A stretch of 64,000 nt of DNA from Gracilariopsis chorda (Eukaryota > Rhodophyta > Florideophyceae > Gracilariales > Gracilariaceae): positions 619,598-683,597 of the forward strand of contig NBIV01000007.1 in NCBI GenBank assembly GCA_003194525.1, given 5' to 3'. Below the pieces are notes generated by a model, which saw only the letters and a list, made by a program, of their open reading frames with translations, made no database searches and was not told where the DNA came from. Position 1 is the stretch's first letter. Every line of letters begins with the position of its first letter. Shown piece by piece: positions 34,276 through 43,674 of the stretch. The position numbers and the translations under genes are program-made.

Positions 34276-35315
34276 TCGTCGGATCCGAGCGCACGACGAG
34301 TGAGCGCACGACGAGTGAGAATTTGAAGGCTGATGCCCATGCGCATGTAGCACACGGGAGAGATTCGGTTCGGGGACAGCGATCTATGCCTGGGTCTGGT
34401 GGTGAGGTGGAGGGTAAGAAAGGGTCGGTTGCTAGGAGAAGGGAAGAGGTACCAGATCAGGGAGGGTTGAAAGCAAATGCGCGGGTCGAAGACCGAAATA
34501 AAGATGAAAAAATGCCGGAAAGGAAACAAATGGAAGAGGAAGTTGCGCTGAAGAGAGGTGGGGCCCCAAGGGGAAATCAATATGGAGGAGAGGTAAATGT
34601 CCCTTTGGTAGAAAGTGATGGGGACGAAGAGGATCACATTGTGAAGGGGAGATGGACGAGAGAGAGAATAAAGGAAGGAGTGGGACGCCGCTCTGATTTA
34701 AAGGAAACGCGAGAAGTGGAAGAAGTGGTCATAGTGACGGATGGAATACAGGAAGCATCGAAAAGTGGAGAACGTACGAGCACCCCGGTACGGGCGCGAA
34801 AGGTGCAAATGGCTCAAGACTTGGAAAGTGATAAAGGAAGCAGAACGCCGCGGACTCCGGAAGGAATGCGAGAGAGGAAACGAGGTGTTCATCGGTCCCC
34901 AAGTGAGCCCGCTGAGGAGCGACGGCTGCCTGTCAATATTTTGGGAGATGCAGGGAATGACGACATCGGTGTGATGTCTCGATCTTCGTTAGTTGAGAGG
35001 GTCAATATGTTGAAGGCAGAATTCGGGCAGATCAAAGGGGACCACTCCAGCCTAAAGATGTCGCTGAAGCTGACGCAAAAGGAACTGAAGAGGATGACAG
35101 AAGAGATGAGCGAGAAGAATTTGCTGATAGATAGCTTACGGGAAGGGATGAAGGTGAGACGAGGGGAGATAAAGGGATCTGAAGGTGAAAAGGAATTGCG
35201 AGGGCGTAGGAAGTATGTGGTTGATGGGCAAGAGGGTTTTTATGAGTTTTCTGTCACGTACGAAGGAGGGTTTGCGTGGCTGCGGTTGAGTTTGAGGTCG
35301 AGCATGGGAGGATAG
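34188..35315 (+). CDS. Coiled-coil hypothetical protein (ORF B)
   Basis: Intact 375-residue frame from ATG 34188. The first ~25 residues duplicate those encoded at 33712. Residues ~45-270 are charged and low complexity (Glu/Arg/Lys/Gly). About residues 280-345 form a heptad-like coiled coil (LVERVNMLKAEFGQIKGD, MTEEMSEKNLLIDSLREG). The tail ends in an aromatic strand-like stretch (GFYEFSVTYEGGFAWLRL). No family recognised. Divergent from ORF A and overlapping ORF C tail-to-tail by 180 bp. Whether it is host or mobile cannot be told, but its duplicated promoter and position suggest it belongs to the same cluster. Confidence 0.5.
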   Translation: MTSIVVNVASLQFPSQLLALQKELDNFLVFVGSERTTSERTTSENLKADAHAHVAHGRDSVRGQRSMPGSGGEVEGKKGSVARRREEVPDQGGLKANARVEDRNKDEKMPERKQMEEEVALKRGGAPRGNQYGGEVNVPLVESDGDEEDHIVKGRWTRERIKEGVGRRSDLKETREVEEVVIVTDGIQEASKSGERTSTPVRARKVQMAQDLESDKGSRTPRTPEGMRERKRGVHRSPSEPAEERRLPVNILGDAGNDDIGVMSRSSLVERVNMLKAEFGQIKGDHSSLKMSLKLTQKELKRMTEEMSEKNLLIDSLREGMKVRRGEIKGSEGEKELRGRRKYVVDGQEGFYEFSVTYEGGFAWLRLSLRSSMGG

Positions 35316-36266
35316 AGAAGGGTCTGCGGAAAGTGGATTCCAGTCTTTGAAGAGATTAGAGCGGTCTATAGCGCGGATGTTTTCTGTATGGGCGGTGGCT
35401 CTTCGCTTGGAAGTTTTTTCGGGGGTGTGCCAGACGATGTCATTGATGTGGCACTGCATGATGGCTTGTTTGAAGGCAGGAACGACTTTGTTTCCAAAGG
35501 GTGCGGCCATAGGATGGGTGAAGGTGGGGGTGGAAGAGGAGGAAGGGTAAGATTGGGAGACGGGTTGGAAGAAGGTGTTGTTGAAGTATGCGAGAGCGAG
35601 TTGTTGCTTCAGGACGTCTATGGCGCCTTTTTGGAAGAGAGTTGCAGAGAAGAAGTTGGGCCTTTCGGAGATTGTGAGAGGGAGAAAACTGGTGGAGTTG
35701 ATACGTCTCTTGACGAGGTGTTCTTGGAGTGCGAGGCACTGCTTTGCGGAGGAGATGGATTTCTGGAAGGATGACTTGGAGAAGTCTGGATGGTTGAGAA
35801 GGGAGATGAGTTCGTCGGCTTTGCGTGTGCTGAAGGAGGAAGCGATGGAGGAGATGCAGAGGACGAGTTGCTCGAGATGGGGGTTGTTGAGGAGAGGGGA
35901 GGGGGATTGGGACAAGGTATGGGAAGGTGGGTTTGAGGAGGAGACTGAACAGAGGGCGTGACTGGCCATGTGGTGTGCGTCTTGTGTTTGGAGGGAAAGG
36001 AAGACCTGTTGGATGTGATAGGGTTCATCTTCGGCGAGGGGGACGTTGTCGGAGGGGCGGTGTGAGGGAGTGGGAGGAGGAATGGTGGAGAGGTTTGGAA
36101 CGGATTTTCGTCACTTGGTCCTTGGAGGGAACTGGACGGGAGCGTTGGCGCAGGAGGAAGGGCGTTTGTCGGGGGTGAGTCGATGAGGGCACCTACGTTG
36201 GTGACTATGGAGAGAGAACGCTGTGCGGCCATAGATGGTGCAACGGGGATGGCAACAGGGTATCAT
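35136..36266 (-). pseudogene. C2HC zinc-finger and helical protein (ORF C), one in-frame stop
   Basis: The ATG at 36266 begins a frame with a classical C2HC finger in the first 30 residues (CHPRC, then FSLHSHQRRC). A TGA at 36111 (PRTK-stop-RKSV) interrupts it, and the frame then continues to 35136. After a Pro/Ser linker comes a helical domain (LEQLVLCISSIASSF, KADELISLLNHPDF, KQCLALQEHLVKRRI) with conserved-looking spacing, and a Pro-rich end. About 375 residues in all. A frame on the same strand from 36232 is Ser/Pro-rich only and looks like a shadow. Similar finger-first proteins occur as transposon or LINE ORF1 proteins, but no family is assigned. Confidence 0.45.
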
Positions 36267-36486
36267 GGCGGGGGAAGGAGAACGGAGAACGGGATGCTTG
36301 GAAACAGAGAAGGGAGGGTGGTGGCGGAGTGGGATATCGGGGAGCGTAATATTATGGTGCACGTAGACGAGGTGGTGCACGTAATGCAGAGCGTCTTTTC
36401 GTAGGGCGTGGGGTAGGGCATGCAATGCAGGGAGCAGGTCAGGCAACGGGTGATAGAAAGCCAAAGCTATTTGGTTATGTAAACGC

Positions 36487-36525
36487 TATGTATCTATTCT
36501 ATCTATTCTATCTATTATATTCTGC
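36487..36525. repeat. Short tandem CTATCTATT repeat
   Basis: About four 10-bp units of the type TATCTATTCT follow ORF C. Simple repeat, no function inferred. Confidence 0.7.
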
Positions 36526-36607
36526 TATTTGAAGGGGCACTCGCTCAGGACCAGTAAGATCTGGATTCCACGTGCACCTGAGAGGGTAGGTATTAGTGAA
36601 GTCTGGC

Positions 36608-36787
36608 GCTAGTTTTACCTCCAATGAAACTGGGAAAGGTCTAGTATACTGCTAGTCTTTTGTCTCAAGCAAACTAGCTCTGTGCTATGTATGGAATTAT
36701 TTTGAGAAATTTGATTCATTCAAAATTGGGTTTGAAGAGTCGTTATTCGTTCGTTTTAATTCTTTGCTTTTTGAATGCCAAACTAGC
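36608..36787. repeat. Right flank cluster of AAACTAGC motifs
   Basis: AAACTAGC or complement occurs at 36608-36615, 36671-36678 and 36780-36787. The last, like the one at 30590, is followed by AT (AAACTAGCAT). These pair with the left cluster. Confidence 0.5.
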
Positions 36788-36959
36788 ATCCCGAAAACAC
36801 CGACAAACCTATTTCGCTGTATGATTTTAGTTTGTACTCCGTATGAAACGGAACTGCGTCAAACACATACCACTGTCGTGTTGGGCACCCGTTTTGCCCT
36901 TATGCAAACATGACTAGTGTCATGCTTGCACCTTTGAAATGCCTTTATGGGCAGTCGGG

Positions 36960-36989
36960 TGGGTGTGCTTAAAGGAGTTTCGCGCACTG
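36960..36989 (-). repeat. Right terminal inverted repeat of Tc1-type element
   Basis: Reverse complement reads CAGTGCGCGAAAC, matching 28911-28940 at 27 of 30 positions, and is followed by TA at 36990-36991. Confidence 0.8.
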
Positions 36990-37093
36990 TATGCCTGCAA
37001 GAAATTTTCCTGGAGGGCAGTGACAGATCTCCAACGATACAAGGATAAAAGGCACTGGGAAGATGCGACAGGGAGGATGGTGTAACCCGCGCA

Positions 37094-40000
37094 GGCGGAA
37101 GAGGAGGAAAGTCAGCAGTACACCAACGCAGAGGATTTGGTGCAGATCTTTCAAACGACGCAAGCAGGACTCCGGGAATAGAGGCAGTTATAGTTTCTGT
37201 AAGAACAACAACAGAGCCAATTACAATATCAAACGTCTATGTCTGCCAAACGTTGCGATACTCAAACTGGTATACACAGTACCCGCAAGAACACGTAATT
37301 ATTGTAGACAGCAACATTTGCGGTTTATGGCATCCTTCAAGAGCCGAGACTGCTGGAGAGGCATTCGAAACGTGCCTTGAAGAAACAGATAGAGTCCTGC
37401 TCAATGTAGAAGGAGTGCCAACACGTACTGAACCCTTCACAGGCACACAAAGCGGAAGTGATGTAGCAGCCGTCCCAAGCAAGTGGCTGCCGTATTCAAC
37501 CTGGGAGGTGGCCGAGAACCCTCTCTCAGACCACCATGCCTGCACCATCACCATTAATATACCTCCCATCGACCAGAGGAAAGAACCACGGTGGAGCCTC
37601 AAACAGGCAACCTGGGAAAATTACAGAGAAGCGATAACACAGGAGCTCAAAAACCCAGTTTCGGATGACCAGAGCGTAGAAGAAGAGAACTTTACATCCG
37701 TCAAAGCAATCACAAGGGCTGGCACCAAAGCCATTCCAAAAGACAGAAGGCAGAGACGCACACCATGGGGGTGCGCAGAAGCATCTCATGTAATACGTCG
37801 CCAGACTGAAGGGTGGAAAGGATGGCATCAGACCCCTGCGACAAGACAAAAGCCGAGTTACAGGAAGCTCGATAAGAACCCAGAAACATTATAGAGTGCC
37901 TAAAACGAGAATCATGGAGAGAGCTAGTGACAGAGCTGAAACCGCATACGGATGACTGGAAAATGTGGAAAATACTCCGGTCCATGAATGACAACCGTAA
38001 GACGAGCTGATCCATGTGTTCTCCAAATATAGAATCATGGACTGACCTTAGAAAAGTGAGATGGTTCGTACGAGCGGAACTGAGAAAAGCAAAGATGGGA
38101 AGGCATGGGTTAAGAACAAAGGAATACTGACGAGAACTAAACAGGTACAACGCGATGGCGCATGTAACACAACCGTCTCAATTCAACGAGCTCCACCTCT
38201 GCTCCACAATAGCAGAGATGGACGACGACAAGAAAGCGGGAGGAACAAACGACGTACAGATCGCCTTCCTTAAACAAAAGCCCGAACTCGGGTTCAGTAG
38301 GCTCCTCCGCTTGATCAATCGCACGTTCAAATACGGAAAAACGCTTATAAAATGGAGGCTTGCAACACTCGTTGCTATTCCAAATCCTGGCACAAAGAGA
38401 CTGTTCCAACCCATTTCGCTTAACTCCGCAAGAGCTCGGGTAGCCGAGCGCATAGGTAATAGGATGTTTATGCAATGGCTTGTGCCAAAGTAGCCGCCGA
38501 ATCAGGCAGGGTAAAGAATGGGTAGAGGTACCGAAGAACACGTAGTTGCAATCTGCGAGAGTATCTGGAACGGGTGGAATCAGAAGAAAGAAACACTCTC
38601 CGTCTTCTGGGACTTCTCGAAAGCATACGACTGCATATCTCACATAATCTGCTCATCAACCTTGGACGCCTTGGCTGCCCTCCGCATCTGTGGCGATGGG
38701 TACAGAACTTTTTGATGGATCAGCATTCGAAATGTCGGTGGGGTAGCAGTACAACTGCCGAGAAATTCGTGCCACAAGGCCTGCCACAAGGCGGAACTCT
38801 GTCACCAGGGCTCTGGATAGCATACGTATATCACCTTCCAGAACACTTGCAGAAGGCAGAAAAGAACGCAAAAGTTAAGCTCTTCGGTGACGACATAGTT
38901 GTTTGGATCTCTGCAAAAAGTACCCAGCAGTGCCAGAGAAAGCGACAGAAAGCTTTCAATGCAATCGCGGAGTACTGTCAGGATAATGACATTTCCATGA
39001 ATCCAACAAAAACTGTCGTCCTGCCCTTCACTGTAAACCAGTGGAAAAGCAGAAAACCTGAGTATAGTCTTCAAGTTGAAGGTCAAACAGCTGCTCCCAG
39101 TGACTGCGGAAAGTTTTCGGGAGTATGGCTGGACTCAAGGCTTTCGTTCACTAAACACTTAGCGAACGCGGCGGCCAAGTACAAAAAGTGGAACAGGATA
39201 ATGAGAGCTCTCTCTGGTCGAGCATGGGGAGCGGAATGGAATACTGTAGAAATCGTTAGGAAAGGCTTTGCAGAACCAATCGCATTCTATGCGGCAGGAA
39301 AATTGTTCCGAACGGATTGAAAGCCGGGATACAGAAGGTGAAAAGAGCAAGAAATGAAGCCACTAGGATTCAAACAAGTTGTTTGTCCTCAGCTCCTATT
39401 GATTCTTTAAAAGAGCTCGTGCCAATACGCTCACTCGCTGAAATATGCTGTCACAAAGCGGCAATACTAGACGAAAAGGCTATCCGCAACTGCGCGCTAA
39501 CGCCACTGAAAGCGTCTTTGAGTGGACTTGTCAAACCCAAAATCCGTAAAGAGCAGCCAACAATGAAGCAGTTAGCGGAAAAACATCTCGCCGAGAAAGG
39601 AATTTTGCAGCTACCTAGATCTTCACTACCAGCCGAAGCTGGAACGCTTCGGCTCTCACAAGTTACATTTATTTCTGTACAGTGCTAGAAAGACGACAGA
39701 CCTGGAGCCCAAAGAGTTGCTAGCATCCAGCTACTACAAGAACAGCCAAAAGCAAAGTTCGAAGTGTGGTGCGATGGCCCGGTCGGTAAGCCTGAAGCTC
39801 CAAACCAAAAGCCTATACGGGCAGCGGTTGAATGGGATGAGGGGTGGTATTGCGGAACAGTCCACTACCTAGATGTAGACAATTCAATACACGAATGCGT
39901 TGCAAAGTATCAAGAGACCTTTGGTGTAATGCCATCGTTCTAGATTGACTACGATGACGGCTTTCAAATGGCATATAGGTACGACGCTGAAAATGGAAAA

Positions 40001-40841
40001 GGATCTGATATCTAAAATCATGCGATGCGCATCTTGATGTTGATACACACCACCTTTGCTGCAGGAGCATATGAAATTTTGGAAACGGGTATAGACAGGC
40101 TGGTTGGCAACGCCAAACCTGCAGGGATTAACTTTTGCTCTTATAGAGCCGAAATCACTGCTATGACAGCAGCCGTACGAGCGCTGCCCTGGATCACAGA
40201 CGAAGTAATTCGAATATTCACGGACTCACAAGCTATCGTTGCAGCTTTGCAGGGTAGTATGAAGCGTCAAGCAAGGCAACCCCAATTTTTGGCACATGCT
40301 GTTAGTGATTTGAGTACCGCAAACAAATTGTACGTCTGCTGGATACCAAGTCACCGCGGGACAACTCGCATTGAACGCGTGAACTGCTTGGCAAAATATG
40401 GACTTAGTTTGCCGATGCAGGAGCAAGTACGAGTTCCAATCGATATGATAGATGTCAGAGCGGCTTTGTCGTTGTCTATAAAGGGAAAAAGGCTTCTTCA
40501 GCATTGGCCTGCGTTTGTTACTTGCGAAAGGGATGCACGAAAGGCTGAAGTAACGTTTGCACAATTCTACACCAAACACGTTTCCACCCCTACATCCTGT
40601 GGCGACGTTTCTCGAAAACAGAACCTTGAGATGTGACTGTGGAACGAACGTGAAGAAAGACTGTGGAACGAACGTGAAGAAAGACTGTGAGCACGTTGTG
40701 TACCGATGCCCTCGAACAAATACAGCCCGTAGAGAGATGTTAGCTGGTCTCCCAAGAAAATGTAAGGAAAGTATACAGCAGTTAATCCGACATGAGCCAC
40801 AGAAGTTCTTGGCCTTCCTGAAAAGAGAAAGTTTTTACTGA
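37094..40841 (+). pseudogene. LINE with endonuclease, reverse transcriptase and RNase H, broken
   Basis: Plus-strand pieces in order. The APE-type endonuclease C-terminal half spans ~37139-37894 (HVIIVDSNICGLWHPS; GSDVAAV; NPLSDHHACTI, the catalytic SDH). The RT is in several frames from 38155, with SVFWDFSKAYDCI near 38600, GLPQGGTLSPGLW near 38780 and the catalytic LFGDD near 38883. RNase H is at ~39820-40420 (FTDSQAIVAAL and VCWIPSHRGTT). A terminal Cys cluster lies near 40630 (RCDCG...CEHVVYRC). Numerous frameshifts and stops show an inactive copy. This domain set fits the I or Ingi-like group. It begins ~100 bp right of the Tc1 end; 5' truncation is likely because the first half of the endonuclease is missing. 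Confidence 0.85.
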
Positions 40842-40879
40842 AAGCGCTCCTTCAGCCTAGTAATAGAAAGCTGATCTCC

Positions 40880-40912
40880 ACAATAAAGAAGAAGAAGGAG
40901 AAGAAAGCAGCG
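40880..40912 (+). repeat. Purine-rich 3' tail of the LINE
   Basis: A simple AATAAAGAAGAAGAAGGAG run follows the last LINE frame, as 3' tails of non-LTR retrotransposons do. The sequence from here to 41219 shows no gene. Confidence 0.5.
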
Positions 40913-41477
40913 AGTAATTACGATTGCTTGCGAAATTGTTCAAGTCCTGTGGTTGCTCATTCTGGTTTGAAATGGTGGCAGCAATGGGCGAAAAGAGACA
41001 CGGAAAGGGTTTGTTCAACCGGTTAGCTTGAATTTTGTCGTTGTCGGGTGTAGCACTGGTTCAGGTGTTTGCGGTTTTGGCGGGGGAGTTAACCCGCTGG
41101 CAACATGATTCAAGCTTAACGATGACGATAGGAAATCGTAAACGGTAACATGGCGAATGAGGGCTCGGAAATGATGGGAGTTGCCTCACGGGATTAGCAA
41201 CAGATGAGAGACTACTTTAGGCCCTTTCCACATATGAATTGAGACAACCCGGGCCGGGACACTATTTTCGAGCGAATTGTCCATTCGACACTTTTCATGT
41301 AAAGACCCAACTCCCGCCACAATGTAGTAACACCCAGTAGACAACACATAACAACTGCCCGGAACCCTTTCGCGCCAAATGACAAGACGCAGCCGACTAT
41401 AAAACAACGTTCCCACCATTGCTCCCTTTTGTCCATTTATTTTATGCGTCACAACGGCCATACAACCACTAGAAATC

Positions 41478-42210
41478 ATGGCTCAGAGCACATCCCAACA
41501 CAATACCCAGCTGCCTCTGTCACCTGAAATCCCAAACAATGGTAGCAGTTCTTCCCAATCTTTGTTGGCCACACCACAACCAGCACCAACTTCCACACCC
41601 TCCGTTCCATCTTTGGACGAAAACATCGGACCAAAAAGCGCGTCCCCCAGCTCAAAACGACCCACATCTGACAGCCAGCACTACGACAATGACACAATGC
41701 TCATATTGTTCCAAATGATGAAGCAAGCTGGTTATGGTGACAGGAGAGCTCAGAAAAAGAGTCTCAAAGACGTCTTCACAGAGGCTGTTAAGCGAGCGGA
41801 GAAACAATACCAGGTAAAGCGCACTGCCAAGGGTTGGCAGAAGAAATTTACGCGCATCAAGCAAGAATACGCAGTTTTCCTTTCCAAGCTAAAAGCATCC
41901 GGAAGAGATAGAGATGACGCAGAACTTTATGATAAACCCGAATATTTCGAACAGATGCACGAATTGGAGAATGGAAAAGCTGGGTATGATCCACCTGCGC
42001 AGTATTCTACTGACGACGGAACACATGGCACAACATTACCAGAATCCAGCAGCCGAAAAAAGGATCAAGCTCTCCAGAGACGTGCTTCTGGTGGACTTCG
42101 TTGCCAAGCAAGAAGCAACTAATGCATCAATTTTATCGGAGCTGAAGAGATGCAACGATGAACGGGAGAAAACACGAGCTGTATTGGAACGTCTGGTGGA
42201 AAAGTTTTGA
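41478..42210 (+). pseudogene. Harbinger SANT/Myb-like accessory protein, one frameshift
   Basis: ATG 41478 gives a Ser/Pro/Thr-rich head. A SANT-like trihelical region follows (DTMLILFQMMKQAGYGD ... EKQYQVKRTAKGWQKKFTRI) of the kind paired with Harbinger transposases. An A6 run near 42057 shifts the frame. The other frame completes the protein with a conserved helical C-terminus (DVLLVDFVAKQEATNASIL) ending at TGA 42208. In this superfamily the protein binds the TIR and helps bring transposase to DNA. Confidence 0.7.
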
Positions 42211-42230
42211 AACCAGAAACAATTGCATAG

Positions 42231-43495
42231 CTATTCCCTGCTGACATTCTTCGTTATATAATAAACCAAAGCATCCCTCTGCTTCTTTCCGGCTCCTGTC
42301 CCAGCGGTAACCACAGCGTCTACATCATCCGTATCATCGGGAGGTAAGTATTCTTCAACGACATCTCCGTCATAGATGCACATATTGTGCAGCATCACAC
42401 ACGCCAAACTGAAGAGGACAATTTCGTTTTCGTGATGGAGCTTGATTCCATCTTTCAGCACAGAAACTCGGTGCTTGAGCATACCAAACGCACATTCTAC
42501 CGGCTTTCTCGTTTTCCCTGCAATTTGATCCCAAGTCCGAAGGACAGGATTAGCGTTCTTTTCCGCTTCACTACAACTCTTCATCATATTTTGGCTCAGC
42601 TGAAACGCGCAATCTCCAATGAGATACGGACGTACGGGAACATTTGCAATAATGAGATCCGGGATATCATCCCCTAGCCACACTAACTTCTCAATATTCT
42701 GCTTCAAACTCGATCGTTCATAGATTGTAGAGTCTCCTATCACTCCAGGCTTTCCGATGTCGACGTAAATAAAACGTCTATCTGACGTTAAATAAAACGT
42801 CTATCTGACGTTACCACTGCGAATAGTACGATGCTAGGGTATCCTTTGTAGCATCGATACTCATAATATTGGTCCTGCGGACAAGCGGGCCACTTTATAT
42901 GAGTCCCGTCAATGGCTCCAACACAGTATGGAACACCACTGATTTGTTGAAAGCCTTTCATCGTAGTAGCAGTATCCTGTTCGGATGTTGGAAAGCGAAT
43001 AACATGTTGATGCTTTTGTGCAATGGCAGTACTAACTGTCGAAACGGCCGCAGATACTGTGCTAGGTCCAATCCCGATTTGGGCTGCTACTCTCTCACAA
43101 GTCCCTCCACCAGCATAGAGAAGGAAAGCAGCAAGTTTGATTTCTGCTGGTAGTGCCTTTCGGAACATTGAGTTGCTGAGCTGTATTTGGGAACGGAGGT
43201 CGCCTGCAATGCATTGAAAAATAGCGTAGGCTATGCGAAAGTTGCTTCGCCAAGAGGCACTTCCCATAAAGTCATATGTAATGGCATAATCAAAGAACCA
43301 TGTGGGAGAGTTGCGCTTGGGCTCCCACAGACGTCCTGTAGCTCCAGTTCGTGCATCTGTTGTCAACATATGAGTGGCGTAGGCAGGTGGCGTCGACGAC
43401 ATGGCGCTGCCAACTGCATGTTCGACTACATCGTCGTTGTCGGTTAATGCGTTGCAAACGGCGATTGCGACCAAGCGACGTCTTCTCGTGTCCAT
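42231..43495 (-). pseudogene. PIF/Harbinger DDE transposase, broken by a 23-bp tandem duplication
   Basis: ATG 43495 opens a 235-codon frame with a helix-turn-helix (GGTCERVAAQIGIGPSTVS) and the first catalytic motif VGAIDGTHI. It ends at a perfect 23-bp tandem duplication (42767-42789 and 42790-42812), which shifts the frame. The downstream frame resumes with LIGDCAFQLS (second Asp) and KTRKPVECAFGMLKHR (Glu), then FSLACVMLHNMCI, to the stop at 42231. Removing one repeat unit would restore the family spacing, so this lesion alone may have killed it. Confidence 0.88.
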
Positions 43496-43674
43496 GGAGA
43501 TGATCCTTTGGTTGGGTCAAGCGTGGGTCCGGAGTTGGGCTCGCTTTCGAGCGACCCCAAAATGGAGGGAAAATTGGACAGCTTGGAAATTGTCCTGTGA
43601 AATGGGAAATCCCCAGAATACTGGGTATTTGAAACAATATGCGCCGTGAGACGTCTAATGTAGAAAGGGCCTTA

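Larger units (their letters stand above)
28911..36989 (+). mobile_element. Oversized Tc1/mariner-type element with TIRs and TA duplication (8.1 kb)
   Basis: The left end (28911-28940) and right end (36960-36989) form 30-bp inverted repeats of consensus CAGTGCRCGAAAC then KCCKTTAAGCACACCCA, with three mismatches, each flanked by the TA that Tc1 elements duplicate. A Tc1 transposase lies near the left end. Known Tc1 elements are usually 1.3-2.4 kb. The extra ~6 kb holds a three-ORF cluster, so this is either a nested insertion or a Tc1 that carries cargo. Confidence 0.75.
41220..43671. mobile_element. PIF/Harbinger transposon, 2452 bp, with TIRs and TTA duplication
   Basis: Ends GGCCCTTTCCACAT (41220) and, reversed, GGCCCTTTCTACAT (43671) are flanked by TTA at 41217-41219 and 43672-43674, the 3-bp duplication typical of the superfamily. 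Inside lie the two expected genes, convergent: a SANT-like protein and a DDE transposase. Both carry single lesions, so the copy looks recently inactivated. Confidence 0.88.

Noticed and set aside
35388-35774. Plus-strand Gly/Glu-rich frames opposite ORF C
   Set aside because: Composition is what the complement of a Ser/Pro/Leu-rich coding strand gives.
35618-36232. 204-codon Ser/Pro-rich minus-strand protein
   Set aside because: Low complexity, and overlaps ORF C, which has a zinc finger and helical sense in another frame.
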